In this document: positions 1 through 7,830 of the stretch, piece by piece | How the letters are laid out: each line of letters begins with the position of its first letter | How positions within the stretch are numbered: position 1 is the stretch's first letter | Source: Pantoea sp. RIT-PI-b | GTDB taxonomy: Bacteria > Pseudomonadota > Gammaproteobacteria > Enterobacterales > Enterobacteriaceae | Assembly (NCBI RefSeq): GCF_001187905.1 | Contig: NZ_LGIS01000035.1 | Location: forward strand, 1-55,480 | Direction of reading: 5' to 3' | Length of the DNA: 55,480 bases | Made by a program: the position numbers and the translations under genes | Notes under the pieces: generated by a model | The model's input: the letters and a program-made list of their open reading frames with translations, nothing else | Told to the model about the DNA's origin: nothing | The model's database searches: none

Positions 1-22
1 AAAGCTAAACTTTAATTCTAAT

Positions 23-55
23 TAGCCCTCAAAGCAGAGGGTTAGCTCTTTTATT
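23..55 (+). terminator. Candidate rho-independent terminator
   Basis: An 8-bp stem (positions 23-30 and 37-44, one G-T pair) closes a 6-base loop and is followed by a short T-rich stretch (49-55). It could end a gene lying to the left of the window. The stem is short and the T tract interrupted, so this is only a candidate. Confidence 0.4.
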
Positions 56-205
56 AAAAGTTACTCTGACAACAATCGGACATCTCAGGTTTGCCTGAAC
101 CCGGTCATCTCTGCTTAGCTTCAACATAGATTGTAGGTGCTATTTGATAATGTCACTTTTGGAGATGCGGATATTTTGTTGGACTGGTTATGTTGAGATC
201 CTCAG

Positions 206-571
206 ATGCTGGTGACCATGTCGAACAAAGAACTTCACCGTCTTCCCGTGATTCACCGTCTTTCCGTGATTCAGGCTGTTATCGAAAAACGCCTGCGTCG
301 TTGTGATGTTGCTTCACAGTTACAGCTTACTGAACGTCAGATTCAGCGGCTGATGAACCGCTATCGCGAGTCCGGCGCTGCCGGGCTGACGAATGCGCGT
401 CGCGGTAAACCTGGCACGCACCGGATTGCTGATGCATTGCACTGCCAGATACTGACGCTGCTACGCGAAAATTACATTGGCTGCGTCCCCACACTTGCCG
501 CAAAAACGCTCCAGCCGCGTCACGGTTTTACACCGTTCCGTTTGAGACATTATGCCGCCACCAGGCTCTGA
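206..571 (+). pseudogene. ISNCY-type transposase, N-terminal remnant
   Basis: The reading frame matches the N-terminal helix-turn-helix part of ISNCY-family transposases: the stretches LTERQIQRLMNRYRESGA and NARRGKPG are characteristic. A full transposase of this family has over 400 residues; only about 120 are left. Near position 530 the frame slips: the following family-like residues (TV.FETL) are readable only in another frame, so the C-terminal 14 codons here are not genuine. The N-terminus carries an extra HRLPVI/HRLSVI unit from an 18-bp tandem duplication. The usual start is probably the ATG at 218. No catalytic domain remains, so it cannot move by itself. It marks a former insertion at the edge of an AT-rich segment. 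Confidence 0.75.
236..271 (+). repeat. 18-bp tandem duplication inside the transposase remnant
   Basis: Two adjacent 18-bp units (236-253 and 254-271) differ by one base. They keep the frame and duplicate six residues (HRLPVI / HRLSVI). Related transposases, as far as I know them, have this motif only once. Confidence 0.85.
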
Positions 572-703
572 ACGCGGCACGCTCAACGCCATCCGGATTT
601 TTCAGCCGGACATCCTCTCAGTCAGGCAACATGAACTAAAGCAAACCATGGTAACTACCTGATTAATAAATCTAATCCACGCCAAAAGCCCCTTCCAATT
701 TAA

Positions 704-735
704 ATTGACTTCAATCTAATTTATGTCAATATACT
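704..735 (+). promoter_or_regulatory. Candidate promoter/operator of the OhrR-like gene
   Basis: A TTGACT (705-710) and a TATACT (730-735) are separated by 19 bases, longer than ideal. The same stretch is flanked by inverted ATTGAC (704-709) and GTCAAT (725-730), a layout suited to a MarR-type dimer sitting on its own promoter. It would leave a leader of about 130 bases before the start at 867. Only sequence pattern supports this. Confidence 0.35.
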
Positions 736-866
736 TGGCGCCAACGGGAAGGCTTTTATCGTCTGTTTTCCTTTGTGCCTGTCGTAAAAAGAGTGATACG
801 TAATCAGAGTGCTGGGGATCTTCGTGGTTTCTACGGGAGCTGCCCCGGTCGAGAATTAGTGGTGAT

Positions 867-1349
867 ATGAAAGAGTTAAACGATGAAGTGTGCTGTACAG
901 GACCAGAAAATGAAGCACCGGTTACCGTCGATCAGTTTCTGTGCTTTGCACTTTATTCCGCATCCCTTGCGATGACTAAACTTTATCAATCAAGACTAAA
1001 GCCCCTTGGCCTGACATATCCCCAATATCTGGTGATGCTCGCACTGTGGGAAAAAGATAATGTCACGGTTTCAGATCTAGGCGCACGCGTTCAGCTCGAT
1101 TCAGGAACACTCAGCCAGTTGTTAAAACGACTTGAGCAGAGCGGCGTAATCTGCAGAACGCGAGATGTGGGACGCGATGAGCGCAGAGTACTGATTTCTG
1201 TTACCGCGCAGGGTCAACAATTGAAAATTGAGGCTGCCGGCGTTCCCGCCGACATGGTGTCAGTGATGGATACACCTTATGAGGAACTGGCGGATTTGAC
1301 CGTGAGAGTTGCCGAGTTGCGTAAAAAACTTATTAGGGCACTCCCTTGA
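867..1349 (+). CDS. MarR-family transcriptional regulator, OhrR-like
   Basis: The 160-residue protein is a winged-helix MarR regulator. The stretch CFALYSA followed by LGLTYPQYLVML is typical of the OhrR subgroup, which senses organic peroxides through a reactive cysteine near the N-terminus; here that residue would be Cys26, with the partner tyrosines of the first helices also present. The wing is seen at RDERRVLISVTAQG. OhrR normally represses an adjacent ohr peroxidase gene, but none is found here: the next gene is a small AriR-like protein. The start at 867 has a modest GGTG-type ribosome site. Assignment to MarR is firm; the peroxide-sensing role is inferred from the cysteine context. 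Confidence 0.8.
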   Translation: MKELNDEVCCTGPENEAPVTVDQFLCFALYSASLAMTKLYQSRLKPLGLTYPQYLVMLALWEKDNVTVSDLGARVQLDSGTLSQLLKRLEQSGVICRTRDVGRDERRVLISVTAQGQQLKIEAAGVPADMVSVMDTPYEELADLTVRVAELRKKLIRALP

Positions 1350-1437
1350 CGGGCTTTGAGCATAGGGAAGTCAGTCATTCACCTAACTATTTTGGAACAG
1401 GCTGTAATTTTATCAGCTAATGAACTCAGGAGTTTTT

Positions 1438-1638
1438 ATGTCATTTGATAAATCAGAAAATATGGATGACATTCATGCGGTAATAGGTCATGCAGTCTCA
1501 TGCTTGCTTAAATCCGATCAACCTTTGCAAATTGACCTGATCACCGCGCTTTTGAAACAACATGAAGAACAAGCGCCGATTCAGCTCAAAAGTGGTTATG
1601 TTGACGCCATGGGCAAAATCGCGGAAAAGATGAGCTAA
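1438..1638 (+). CDS. Small AriR/YmgB-like regulatory protein
   Basis: The 66-residue protein starts at the ATG at 1438, seven bases after a good AGGAG; an ATG 18 bases upstream lacks this. Most of it (AVIGHAVSCLLKS, then LITALLKQHEE) follows the helical pattern of the YmgB/AriR family, small dimeric proteins tied to biofilm formation and acid resistance in E. coli. Similarity is moderate and was judged by eye. It lies 89 bases after the OhrR-like gene and faces a second small protein of the same general kind on the other strand. Confidence 0.55.
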   Translation: MSFDKSENMDDIHAVIGHAVSCLLKSDQPLQIDLITALLKQHEEQAPIQLKSGYVDAMGKIAEKMS

Positions 1639-1763
1639 TAAAAGGCGTTGAGCAATGCGTCGATACCTCACGAGGTGTGCCCTTTGCCCTATTCCTGCTG
1701 TTCACTGAATTGGTATTACAATTAACAAAAGCGTTGGCATATGAGTTAAAGCAGAGCCTTAAA

Positions 1764-2045
1764 TCAGTGCTTTTTATCATCCCGAGCATAGTTTTGATGA
1801 CTAAACGTAGCATCACCGAAATCCCGCTCAATACTCAACTTGTTTGTCCTGACGCTATGGCTTCTTATCTCCGTCAACGCGTATTGACAGGCCGCCTTCT
1901 TGTAACTTTCTTCTTCTGTTTCCGCCATAAACTCGAGTTTTGCAATGAGTGCCACAGGCGATATCGCAATGCCATCTTCTAAAAGCGCCAGAAGAGCCTC
2001 GCCAATCATTCTGTCTTTCATCAGTTCATCGTAACTTCTATTCAT
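1764..2045 (-). CDS. Small YcgZ/AriR-like protein
   Basis: The start was placed at 2045 (protein beginning MNRSYDELM, 93 residues). The upstream extension is unlike the family. Residues GEALLALLEDGIAISPVALIAKLEFMAETEEE resemble the E. coli YcgZ/YmgB family core (GEIV.EILKDGRNLSRKSL.AKL), a helix-loop-helix fold. After this core comes a polar tail rich in Arg, Asp and His that I do not recognise. YcgZ-type proteins act in biofilm and stress signalling in E. coli. It is convergent with the AriR-like gene at 1438. Confidence 0.5.
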   Translation of the reverse strand: MNRSYDELMKDRMIGEALLALLEDGIAISPVALIAKLEFMAETEEESYKKAACQYALTEIRSHSVRTNKLSIERDFGDATFSHQNYARDDKKH

Positions 2046-2215
2046 CAAGATCTCTGTATTGTCACTGTTTCCCAGGCATGAGCGCGTTAGCAATGGTGTT
2101 GTTCTGTCTCGCAAAATCAACATGCGTTGGTCAGGTTAAGAGAAAAATATTGTTTTGTAAAACTGAATCCGTTGCGACTTGCGCCAGTTACAGCCTGCTG
2201 CAGTAAACACGCTAT

Positions 2216-3115
2216 TTATAGCCTGAATGCCACTTCCAGTTTATCGATATGAGCCTGCCATTCTGCCGGTTTTTTCTTCTGGAAACTTTCCAGGTTAAAC
2301 AGTTTCCATTTCACTGATGGGAAACCCTGGAAGTTATAAATCGTCCAGTCAGGTTCCAGACGATTGAAACGCAGAAGAAATGATTTGTCTTCAGGTGTCA
2401 GACTCTTGCGTATTATCCTGATGAGCTCGTCTCTCGTATGTTCATAATCTACATAGCTAAATGGAATATTACTCATGCCTATAAACTGGTTTTCAAAGGC
2501 ACTGCGTTGATCCTGCAAATGAGGATCCAACATTTCATGCATTGGTCGCGTGCTGCTGGCCAAGCCATAAATAAGACCGCGTTTTATCTCATCATTAAAG
2601 CCTTCGCTTTCAAGCATCAGTTTTACGTCAAATAAATCGCGCGGATGCTGTCTATCGAGTGCCGCACAGAGCTTACCGCCGTAAAGCTGAGATTTTGATA
2701 CCACCCGAATCGAACAGAAAGCGTCAAATGTCTCCTGTGCCAGTTCGCACAATGGCATTTTCATTGGCTCGGCGATCAGCCCCCTGCCAACCATGTTGAC
2801 CTCAAGTTTGATCAGCACATCATTTTCTGTCACCTGCAATTTGCAGACATCTGCCCGGTGCTGAACTTGTATGCTGCCTCTCAGTACCTGAATGCTTCTC
2901 TGTACGCGTTGCAATGCCTGATTTATACCTGCCAGACTTTCAGCACGTTCGACAATAGGTACATAGGTAAGGTCGATATCAACCGAAAGCCTTGGCATGT
3001 CACGGTAGAACAAATTGATCGCGGTGCCGCCATGCATCGCAAAGCACGCTTCTTTAGCGACTTCCGGCAGCACATCCAGCAGCAGCTGGACTTGTTTTCT
3101 GTAGGTATCCTTCAT
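2216..3115 (-). CDS. abiEii: AbiEii toxin, nucleotidyltransferase family
   Basis: The 299-residue protein has the nucleotidyltransferase signature of AbiEii/AbiGii toxins: Gly29-Gly30-Thr31 followed by Ser44, Asp46 and Asp48 (GGTAINLF...RLSVDIDL), and further on GGKLCAALDRQHPRDLFDVK. AbiEii is a GTP-binding NTase, and the toxin half of the AbiE type IV toxin-antitoxin system, in which the toxin arrests growth during phage infection. The start codon overlaps the antitoxin stop in an ATGA, so the two are translationally coupled. The locus is more AT-rich than the catabolic clusters to its right, consistent with acquisition. Confidence 0.88.
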   Translation of the reverse strand: MKDTYRKQVQLLLDVLPEVAKEACFAMHGGTAINLFYRDMPRLSVDIDLTYVPIVERAESLAGINQALQRVQRSIQVLRGSIQVQHRADVCKLQVTENDVLIKLEVNMVGRGLIAEPMKMPLCELAQETFDAFCSIRVVSKSQLYGGKLCAALDRQHPRDLFDVKLMLESEGFNDEIKRGLIYGLASSTRPMHEMLDPHLQDQRSAFENQFIGMSNIPFSYVDYEHTRDELIRIIRKSLTPEDKSFLLRFNRLEPDWTIYNFQGFPSVKWKLFNLESFQKKKPAEWQAHIDKLEVAFRL

Positions 3116-3882
3116 TGGCCTGACTCCAGTTCCTTTGGAATGGTTATCTGATATTTATTACTCAAACTACCGCCTGGAACGATGACTCTTTTACCAGTTC
3201 CCAGGTTAATATTTTCGGTTTTCAGAAAGCTGAACCAGTCATGACCGGCTTTTTCTGCCATATAGAGGAAGAGCCTTTTTACTTTTATCGACGTGCAGCT
3301 TTCAAGCAGCTTTTGCACGGTGAGTGGCCGCAAATTATTTAAGCCCTCCATCAGCTCGAAGACTTCCATCAACGGCTGGTGATCGGGTGCCAGATAAAGG
3401 CATTCCATAATGGCTCGAGCCGGGCTCGATACCCTTACTTTGAATGACTTATGCTCCATCTCAATCAGTCCGAGGTTCGGAGGTAGAAAACCCGACGACT
3501 TGCAGTCTATTTGCATACTCCAGTCATAACTCTCATACCATTTGGGCAGCTTCTCCCCAGGCGGACCGAAAAGCATCACGCGATTTTCATTCAGGCCTAG
3601 ATAATGTGATTTGCCCTGGAGAGCAAGTGCCGTTTTGGCAGCAGGATGGATTGCCATTCCCAGCTGTGACTGTAGAGCATAGAGTCCGCCAAGGTAGTCA
3701 ACTCTGTCACCCTTGCGTATCACCGCGCCCGTTCCAATTGACTGAAACCACTGGCTTTTACGGTACTGCTTCTGCAACTCCAGGCTGTATCCCTGCTCTA
3801 TCAGCCACGCGGAGGTAAGCACCACTCCAGCAGGAATGGTGCTCAACAGATGGTTTAATTTTGATGGTTTTAGGGTAGTCAT
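3112..3882 (-). CDS. abiEi: AbiEi antitoxin, DNA-binding autorepressor
   Basis: The 256-residue protein precedes and overlaps the AbiEii toxin gene by four bases. It has an N-terminal winged-helix part (about 1-90, with LTSAWLIEQGYS and VDYLGGLYALQ) and a C-terminal domain (SSPARAIMECLYLAPDHQPLMEVFELMEGL) typical of AbiEi antitoxins. In studied AbiE systems the antitoxin opposes the toxin and represses the operon by binding inverted repeats upstream. A perfect 10-bp inverted repeat lies just upstream here (3901-3933). The ribosome binding site is weak. Confidence 0.85.
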   Translation of the reverse strand: MTTLKPSKLNHLLSTIPAGVVLTSAWLIEQGYSLELQKQYRKSQWFQSIGTGAVIRKGDRVDYLGGLYALQSQLGMAIHPAAKTALALQGKSHYLGLNENRVMLFGPPGEKLPKWYESYDWSMQIDCKSSGFLPPNLGLIEMEHKSFKVRVSSPARAIMECLYLAPDHQPLMEVFELMEGLNNLRPLTVQKLLESCTSIKVKRLFLYMAEKAGHDWFSFLKTENINLGTGKRVIVPGGSLSNKYQITIPKELESGQ

Positions 3883-3900
3883 AATGCTTTTATAGATTAT

Positions 3901-3933
3901 TTTTCAAACCATAGCAAACTTTTGGTTTGAAAA
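3901..3933. promoter_or_regulatory. Inverted repeat, candidate AbiEi operator
   Basis: TTTTCAAACC (3901-3910) and its exact reverse complement GGTTTGAAAA (3924-3933) are separated by 13 bases, 18 bases upstream of the AbiEi start. AbiEi-type antitoxins are known to autoregulate through inverted repeats, so this is the natural binding site. The surrounding stretch is very AT-rich and should hold the promoter. Confidence 0.65.
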
Positions 3934-4117
3934 TATTATTATTAAGGTATTAAAGGTACCCTTTAGAAAATTTATTTAAACTATTCATTGGGAATTGGTT
4001 TGTGGTAAGGCTAGGTTGGCATATAGCGCTGGAGCGCCGTCATTCATTTAAATCTCGCCCGCCACTCCCTAAGGTGCGCCTTCAGCTACAGTTAACATCA
4101 TCAACCATTTCAGAACG

Positions 4118-4786
4118 ATGACCTGCATGAGCGCTTCATTAACCACTCACCTGTTCGCCCGTTTGCGGCTACTGATTTCTATTATTGCTGGCGTCATTTG
4201 TTATTACGCACTTCCGGCGCAGTTAGGCGTGATGCAGCGCATGTTAATTGGCTGGAATGCTTTGGCGTGGTTATATCTGTTTTTTATCTGGTTTCGCATG
4301 TTGCGCACCGAGGGGAAAGATATTCAGCGCATTGCCAAAATACAGGACCAAAGCGCCGCTTTGGTGTTAGGCATGGTGATTTTTGCTTGTATGATCAGTA
4401 TCGTCGCGATTCTGAGTGAGCTTTCATCCCTGCACACTCTCACGGGAACGCCGCGCGCGCTGCATTTACTGCTGACGGCGATGACGCTGATTGTGTCATG
4501 GGCATTACTGCCCAGTTCCTTTGCAATGCACTATGCCCATCATCACTATCTGCATCGCAGCAAAGACGTCACGCCGATGATCTTCCCGGAAAAGCCTGAC
4601 GATCCCGACTACTGGGATTTTATCTACTTCGCCTTCACCATCGCCGTCGCGTCGCAAACAGCGGATGTTGCCACCGGCACCACGGAAATGCGCAAAATTA
4701 CGCTGTTGCAATCGGTCATCTCGTTTATCTTCAATCTGGCGATATTGGGGTTATCGGTAAACGTGGGTGCCGGATTGCTGAGTTGA
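4118..4786 (+). CDS. DUF1345 family inner-membrane protein
   Basis: The 222-residue protein has about five hydrophobic segments (for example ISIIAGVICYYALPA, LVLGMVIFACMISIVAIL and SFIFNLAILGLSVNVGAG). The DUF1345 signature DYWDFIYFAFTIAVASQTADVA.T lies in its C-terminal half. The function of this family is unknown. The start could also be the second ATG, at 4127. It stands alone: the gene to the left is divergent and the one to the right convergent. Confidence 0.8.
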   Translation: MTCMSASLTTHLFARLRLLISIIAGVICYYALPAQLGVMQRMLIGWNALAWLYLFFIWFRMLRTEGKDIQRIAKIQDQSAALVLGMVIFACMISIVAILSELSSLHTLTGTPRALHLLLTAMTLIVSWALLPSSFAMHYAHHHYLHRSKDVTPMIFPEKPDDPDYWDFIYFAFTIAVASQTADVATGTTEMRKITLLQSVISFIFNLAILGLSVNVGAGLLS

Positions 4787-4804
4787 GCCAGCAACAGCAG
4801 CGGA

Positions 4805-5113
4805 TTAACGGCGACCTTTAATCACTGACGCTTTCCAGTTGAAATCGCTGACTTCGCTCTCTTTCAACGATTCCGGTTTCTTGCGGCGGGTCGGCGTTTT
4901 TTTGGCTTTTTCCGCGATGGCTTTCTCTTTTGCCAGTTTCGTGGTCATAACCTGTTGCCGGGCTTCTGCCGTGAACTCTTTCTCTTTTTTGGCGTCCGGC
5001 TCTTTGCCGGTGCGCTGGCGATACTTCTCTACCAATCCGCGCATCACCTCTTCTACCGCCACGCGTTCATTGAGATTGAATTGATCGATGGAAATCATTT
5101 TCTTGTCGTTCAT
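4805..5113 (-). CDS. Basic small protein, DUF3811/YjbD-like
   Basis: The 102-residue protein starts at 5113 behind a GGACG-like site. It is highly charged: a helical middle rich in Glu and Lys, a basic TPTRRKKPESL stretch, and a C-terminus NWKASVIKGRR that recalls the FSWSA...RGRR end of E. coli YjbD (DUF3811). The match is short and judged by eye. No function is known for that family. Its end lies 18 bases from the end of the convergent DUF1345 gene. Confidence 0.5.
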   Translation of the reverse strand: MNDKKMISIDQFNLNERVAVEEVMRGLVEKYRQRTGKEPDAKKEKEFTAEARQQVMTTKLAKEKAIAEKAKKTPTRRKKPESLKESEVSDFNWKASVIKGRR

Positions 5114-5249
5114 AGCGTATCGTCCATTAGTGAATTCGCAGCCACAAGTGTACAGCATTGAGGTGGAATTACCGGCAATGAAGATCGCCCCATTGCCGCT
5201 AGCCTGGCTTTCTTGTAACCTTCCCCGCTACCATTTTTAAGGAATTTCT

Positions 5250-5531
5250 ATGAACGATCATCGCTCTAAAGACCCGTTGCACGGCGTAACGCTTGAGATG
5301 CAAATCAATGCGCTGGTCGCTCATTATGGCTGGGCTGCACTGGCTAAGCTGATTAATATCAACTGCTTTAAAAGCGATCCCAGCGTTAAATCAAGCCTGA
5401 AATTTTTGCGCCGCACGCCGTGGGCACGCGCTGAAGTGGAAGCGCTGTACCTGGATTCACTGGCCGATTTCGCCGCTAATAAAAGCGATGATGCCGAGCC
5501 CAATCCCTGGACGATGGGTCGCGACAAGTAA
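5250..5531 (+). CDS. VF530 family DNA-binding protein
   Basis: The 93-residue protein matches the VF530 (DUF2132) family almost throughout: KDPLHGVTLE, HYGWAALAKLININCFKSDPSVKSSLKFLRRTPWAR and KVEALYL-like residues at the end of the domain. A solved Vibrio member shows a small helical fold with a proposed DNA-binding role; the cellular function is unknown. The start follows AAGGAATTTCT. Confidence 0.85.
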   Translation: MNDHRSKDPLHGVTLEMQINALVAHYGWAALAKLININCFKSDPSVKSSLKFLRRTPWARAEVEALYLDSLADFAANKSDDAEPNPWTMGRDK

Positions 5532-5734
5532 TTTCAGGCGACAATCCCGCCAACGCTGCGTGAAATCTCAGTAATAATCCCCCTGCGCTTTTTCCAGAAT
5601 TCACGTAGCAGCGTCATTAAACTTACGCACTTTCCCTGCGCGTAATACCACGCAAAACTTCATAACCTTGCCCGCGTCATCACATTTTCCAATGGCTGAG
5701 CATATTGTAAGTTTCCATTCTGCATGCCAGTATC

Positions 5735-5756
5735 GATACATGTATATACATGTATC
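5735..5756. promoter_or_regulatory. 22-bp perfect palindrome, candidate operator
   Basis: The 22 bases at 5735-5756 equal their own reverse complement (half-site GATACATGTAT). They lie 64 bases upstream of the NCS1 permease start, in the 289-base gap 5532-5820 that otherwise shows no gene. Palindromes with ATGTATAC-like cores are common targets of GntR-type dimers, but no regulator gene is adjacent, so the binding protein is unknown. Confidence 0.55.
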
Positions 5757-5820
5757 ACCAAGAGATCTCACATCCTACTAACAATAATTCGCCACTCTTA
5801 GACGCTTCAGCGAGGAAACT

Positions 5821-7251
5821 ATGTCAGCCGAATCACCTGCAGCAGATTACGCGGGCGCGGATAAACAGCGCCTGTCAGAAACGCGGTCCATTGATTACAT
5901 TCCACCAGGCGAACGTCACGGACATCCGTTCAGCCAGTTCACCCTGTGGTTTGGCGGTAACTTGCAAATCACCGCCATTGTGACGGGCGCGCTGACCGTG
6001 GTGTTGGGCGGCGATGTGGTGTGGTCGATTATTGGTTTACTGGTTGGGCAGGTTGTTGGTGCAGCGATCATATCACTGCACGCCATCCAGGGGCCGCGCC
6101 TGGGATTACCGCAAATGATCACCAGCCGCATGCAGTTTGGCGTTTATGGTGCGGTGATTCCGTTAGTGCTGGTTTGTATTATGTACGTCGGATTTTCTGC
6201 CAGCGGCACGGTGCTGGCCGGCCAGGCGCTGGCTAAACTGATCAATACCAGCAATGCGGCTGGCATGATTCTGTTCAGTGCCATCATTGTGGTGATTGCG
6301 GTACTGGGGTATCGCGTCATTCATAAGCTCGGTAAAGTGGCCAGCGTGATTGGCGTCCTCGCCTTTGTTTATCTGTTCATCACGCTACTCTCCAGTCATG
6401 ACTTATCAGCGGTATGGCAAAACCAGCATTTCACTGTCGCCAATTTCTTACTGGCCGTATCGCTCTCCTCCTCATGGCAGATTGCATTTTGCCCGTACGT
6501 CTCTGACTATTCCCGCTATCTACCCGAAGATGTCTCAGCGAAGCAACTGTTCAGCAGCGTGTTCTTCGGCACGGTTTTAGGCACTCAGGCTTCAATGACC
6601 TTGGGCGTGATCGTCGCAGCCATTGCGGGTAAGGCTTTTTCAGGGAATGAAGTCGGCTATATCGTCAGTTTAGGCAGCAGCGCGACCATGGCGATGGTGA
6701 TCTATTTCGCGATCTGCTTCGGCAAGATCACCTTTACTACCCTGAACGCCTACGGCAGCTTTATGTCGCTCACCACCATCGTCTCAGGATTTCGGCAGAA
6801 AACCTCGCTCAGCCGCGCGGGTCGTATCCTGTTTGTGGTACTAATGGTGACGATCTCTTGCGTCATTGCGTTGATTAGCGAACCGGCATTTCTTAAATCA
6901 TTTACCCATTTCCTGCTGTTTTTGCTGGCCTTTTTCGTACCGTGGAGCGCGATTAGCCTGACGGATTTCTATTTGATCACCAAAGGAAAGGTCGATGTCC
7001 CGGCGCTTTCTCAGCCGCACGGTCGCTACGGCCGCTGGAACTGGGCGGGCATTATTGTCTACTTCTGCGGCGTGCTGGTACAGCTGCCGTTTATTGATAA
7101 CCCGCTGCATCACGGATCATTAACCTGGATCTTCGCGGGGAATGATGTGTCATGGATTATTGGCTGGTTTGTTACTGCACTGCTGTGGCTCATCGCCAGC
7201 AAGTTCGATCGTCGCGGCCGACTGATGCAATCTGTTTACCCCAATCAGTGA
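5821..7251 (+). CDS. NCS1 family nucleobase/related permease
   Basis: The 476-residue protein is a 12-segment secondary carrier of the NCS1 (purine/cytosine permease) family. N-terminal features are SIDYIPPGERHG and FTLWFGGNLQITAIVTGAL, typical of the first helix with its substrate and cation site; then GPRLGLPQMITSRMQFGVYGAV and AFCPYVSDYSRYLPEDVS. The family takes up nucleobases, hydantoins, allantoin or thiamine precursors by cation symport; the substrate here cannot be read from sequence. A cupin gene follows 118 bases downstream, and a 22-bp palindrome precedes it. Confidence 0.85.
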   Translation: MSAESPAADYAGADKQRLSETRSIDYIPPGERHGHPFSQFTLWFGGNLQITAIVTGALTVVLGGDVVWSIIGLLVGQVVGAAIISLHAIQGPRLGLPQMITSRMQFGVYGAVIPLVLVCIMYVGFSASGTVLAGQALAKLINTSNAAGMILFSAIIVVIAVLGYRVIHKLGKVASVIGVLAFVYLFITLLSSHDLSAVWQNQHFTVANFLLAVSLSSSWQIAFCPYVSDYSRYLPEDVSAKQLFSSVFFGTVLGTQASMTLGVIVAAIAGKAFSGNEVGYIVSLGSSATMAMVIYFAICFGKITFTTLNAYGSFMSLTTIVSGFRQKTSLSRAGRILFVVLMVTISCVIALISEPAFLKSFTHFLLFLLAFFVPWSAISLTDFYLITKGKVDVPALSQPHGRYGRWNWAGIIVYFCGVLVQLPFIDNPLHHGSLTWIFAGNDVSWIIGWFVTALLWLIASKFDRRGRLMQSVYPNQ

Positions 7252-7279
7252 CGTTGTCACCGCAACTGCATTAATGAAT

Positions 7280-7311
7280 TGCGCTCACAAGTGTATTCTG
7301 CTGTGAGCGCA
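7280..7311. promoter_or_regulatory. Inverted repeat between the permease and cupin genes
   Basis: Perfect 10-bp arms TGCGCTCACA (7280-7289) and TGTGAGCGCA (7302-7311) flank a 12-base spacer. There is no T tract, so it could be an operator for the cupin gene or a weak stem at the end of the permease transcript. The half-site resembles lac-type operators, but no LacI-family gene is nearby. Confidence 0.45.
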
Positions 7312-7369
7312 TTATCATTCCATCGCCCCGCCGCTACACTTTATCCACGCTGCATTTATGGAGAAAAAG

Positions 7370-7774
7370 ATGAACGAGCAATTTGACGGCAATGGTATTT
7401 TCCCGAAAGGGCCAAAAAACGACGCATTGGCACAGTATTTTACCGGTACCAGCTATCTAAACATGCTGACAACCGAAGGCGTCACGATCGGTAATGTGGT
7501 GTTTGAACCGGGTTGCCGTAACAACTGGCATATCCATCATGGGGGTGGCCAGATCTTGCTGGTGACCGGCGGACGTGGTTGGTATCAGGCCTGGAACCAA
7601 CCGGCGCGTCAGTTGGTGGCTGGCGACGTGGTTAACATTCCTGCGGGATTGAAGCACTGGCATGGCGCCGCAGCGGACAGCTGGTTCGCCCACATTGCCA
7701 TCGCGGTGCCGGCCGAAGGCGCCTCAAACGAGTGGCTGGAACCTGTCTCTGACGAGCATTATCAGCAGCTTTGA
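7370..7774 (+). CDS. Single-domain metal-binding cupin (hydroxynitrile-lyase-like family)
   Basis: The 134-residue protein starts at the ATG at 7370, six bases after GGAG; the ATG at 7358 overlaps that ribosome site. The cupin metal ligands are clear: His54 and His56 (WHIHH), probably Gln61, and His96 (LKHWHG). Proteins with the same core (GNVVFEPGCRNNWHIHH, GDVVNIPAG, DSWFAHIAI, EWLEPVSDE) are often annotated as carboxymuconolactone-decarboxylase-associated cupins or as relatives of bacterial Mn-cupin hydroxynitrile lyases. The actual substrate is unknown. Confidence 0.8.
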   Translation: MNEQFDGNGIFPKGPKNDALAQYFTGTSYLNMLTTEGVTIGNVVFEPGCRNNWHIHHGGGQILLVTGGRGWYQAWNQPARQLVAGDVVNIPAGLKHWHGAAADSWFAHIAIAVPAEGASNEWLEPVSDEHYQQL

Positions 7775-7784
7775 TGGGTTAATG

Positions 7785-7824
7785 ATGCGAACCTGGTCGC
7801 CATCAATGCCGACCAGGTTCGCAT
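7785..7824. terminator. Bidirectional stem-loop between convergent genes
   Basis: Perfect 15-bp arms (7785-7799 and 7810-7824, beginning ATGCGAACC) close a 10-base loop between the stops of the cupin (+) and lactonase (-) genes. There is no T run on either side, but placement and strength argue for a shared terminator. Confidence 0.65.
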
Positions 7825-7830
7825 GAACGG

